Source: Saccoglossus kowalevskii
Taxonomy: Eukaryota > Hemichordata > Enteropneusta > Harrimaniidae
Reading direction: 5' to 3'
DNA length: 21,522 nt
Assembly: GCF_000003605.2 (NCBI RefSeq)
Contig: NW_003147980.1
Location: forward strand, 1-21,522
Position numbers and translations under genes: made by a program. Below are positions 21,351-21,522 of this stretch, in pieces; position 1 is the first letter of the stretch, and every line of letters begins with the position of its first letter. The notes below the pieces were generated by a model that was given only the letters and a program-made list of their open reading frames with translations, was not told where the DNA came from and made no database searches.

Positions 21351-21522
21351 ATGTTTCACTAATCATTCATTGTGATTGTGACGTGCTACGACGCAATGTT
21401 GCACTAATCATTCATTTAGATTGTGACGTGCTACGACGCAATGTTTTAATCATTATTCATTGTGGTTGTGACGTGCTACGACGCAATGTTTCACTAATCA
21501 CTCATTGTGAATGTGATGTGTG

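Larger units (their letters stand above)
1..21522. repeat. 45-bp satellite array, about 479 head-to-tail monomers, spanning the whole window
   Basis: Every stretch of the window aligns to one 45-base monomer; 978-1022 is an exact consensus copy. Landmarks in order are GTGCTACGACGC, AATGTTTCACTAATC, ATTCATTGTGATTGTGAC. The register (position of GTGCTACGAC modulo 45) runs 33, 32, 26, 25, 19, 13, 11, 12, 9, 8 from left to right. The phase changes sum to -25, giving about 479 copies. All copies face the same way and I saw no inverted monomer or inserted unique DNA. Common variants are GATG for GACG, TTTT for TTGT, CGT or CGG for CGC, CTC or CTG for CTA, and TTTTACTC for TTTCACTA. The monomer holds short internal direct repeats (ATTGTG twice, TCAT twice), which suggests it grew by slippage. 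The likely setting is eukaryotic satellite heterochromatin; centromeric, pericentromeric or subtelomeric position cannot be told from sequence alone. Confidence 0.98.
20438..21522 (+). repeat. Right-edge satellite segment, open in the 15-residue frame to the window end
   Basis: A single-base loss at GATTGAGAGTGC (20431-20440) moves the register from 9 to 8, where it stays to the end. From GTG at 20438 I find no stop in the repeat frame up to 21522, about 361 codons, so this stretch is open-ended on the right. It carries monomers seen at the left edge (TTTCACAAATC at about 20950, as at 590; GTATTGTTTCAC at about 21213, as at 619). I regard it as satellite, not as a gene. Confidence 0.85.

Noticed and set aside
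1-21522. CRISPR array
   Set aside because: The repeats are directly adjacent with no unique spacers; the whole 45-base period is the repeat.
1-21522. Long protein-coding genes read as tandem VLRRNVSLIIHCDCD units
   Set aside because: Openness follows from a period divisible by three. The frames start on arbitrary GTG codons, end at random stops or frameshifts, and have no non-repeat domain or expression signal.
1-21522. Leucine-rich repeat protein, suggested by LRRN strings
   Set aside because: The period is 15 residues, and the spacing of leucines and asparagine does not match the LxxLxLxxN pattern of true leucine-rich repeats.
1-21522. Inverted repeats or hairpins from CAATG...CATTG inside the monomer
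   Set aside because: The stem is only five bases with a loop of about 14, too weak to call a structure or terminator.
1-21522. Transposable element, IS or integrated element
   Set aside because: No terminal inverted repeats, target duplications, polyA tails, or transposase or reverse transcriptase coding sequence interrupt the array.
1-21522. Telomeric repeat, rRNA or tRNA genes
   Set aside because: No short G-rich telomere units and no conserved RNA gene motifs are present; all sequence is accounted for by the 45-base monomer.
1-21522. CENP-B box inside the monomer
   Set aside because: The core TTCG with a CGGG tail needed for the CENP-B box is not found in the consensus monomer.

Overview
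The whole 21,522-base window is one uninterrupted tandem array of a 45-base repeat. A monomer that matches the consensus exactly lies at 978-1022. Counting all phase changes from one end to the other gives about 479 head-to-tail copies, all in the same orientation. There is no unique DNA at either edge, so the array extends past the window on both sides. I see no gene, RNA gene, transposon, CRISPR array or replication gene. A homogenised satellite with higher-order structure and no genes over more than 21 kb points to a eukaryotic nuclear genome, in a heterochromatic or other satellite block. The species cannot be read from the sequence. The consensus is about 40% G+C and carries three CpG dinucleotides per monomer.

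Because 45 is a multiple of three, one forward frame of the consensus has no stop and reads as the 15-residue unit VLRRNVSLIIHCDCD; the other five frames each contain a stop. This gives long apparent ORFs (up to 702 codons at 1878-3986). They start on GTG or on chance ATGs, end at scattered TGA, TAG, TAA or frameshifts, and have no composition or signal of a gene. I treat them as a product of the repeat period.

Layout. 1-4637: mixed monomers, with modules that recur at 2.0-2.8 kb and again at 20.0-20.9 kb. 4638-8536: higher-order units of 11-22 monomers, each opening with a GTGTCACTC monomer. 8537-11442: a distinct subfamily rich in TTTTGATG monomers, with an almost identical ~877-base duplication and three copies of a 39-base monomer. 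11443-12533: a mixed transition zone. 12534-14406: a 900-base tandem duplication, essentially identical. 14407-20437: the GTGTCACTC/GATGAG higher-order family again, with 675-, 855-, 1305- and 1350-base units and a 2,880-base super-period. 20438-21522: monomers like those near the left edge.

The most unusual point is phase. The 45-base register has no net change from 1 to about 7790, and none from about 11.8 to 19.6 kb. Several single-base slips inside these stretches are cancelled by an opposite slip within about 75 bases. The reading frame is not rescued in these cases, so the pattern is better explained by recombination or by a structural constraint than by coding.
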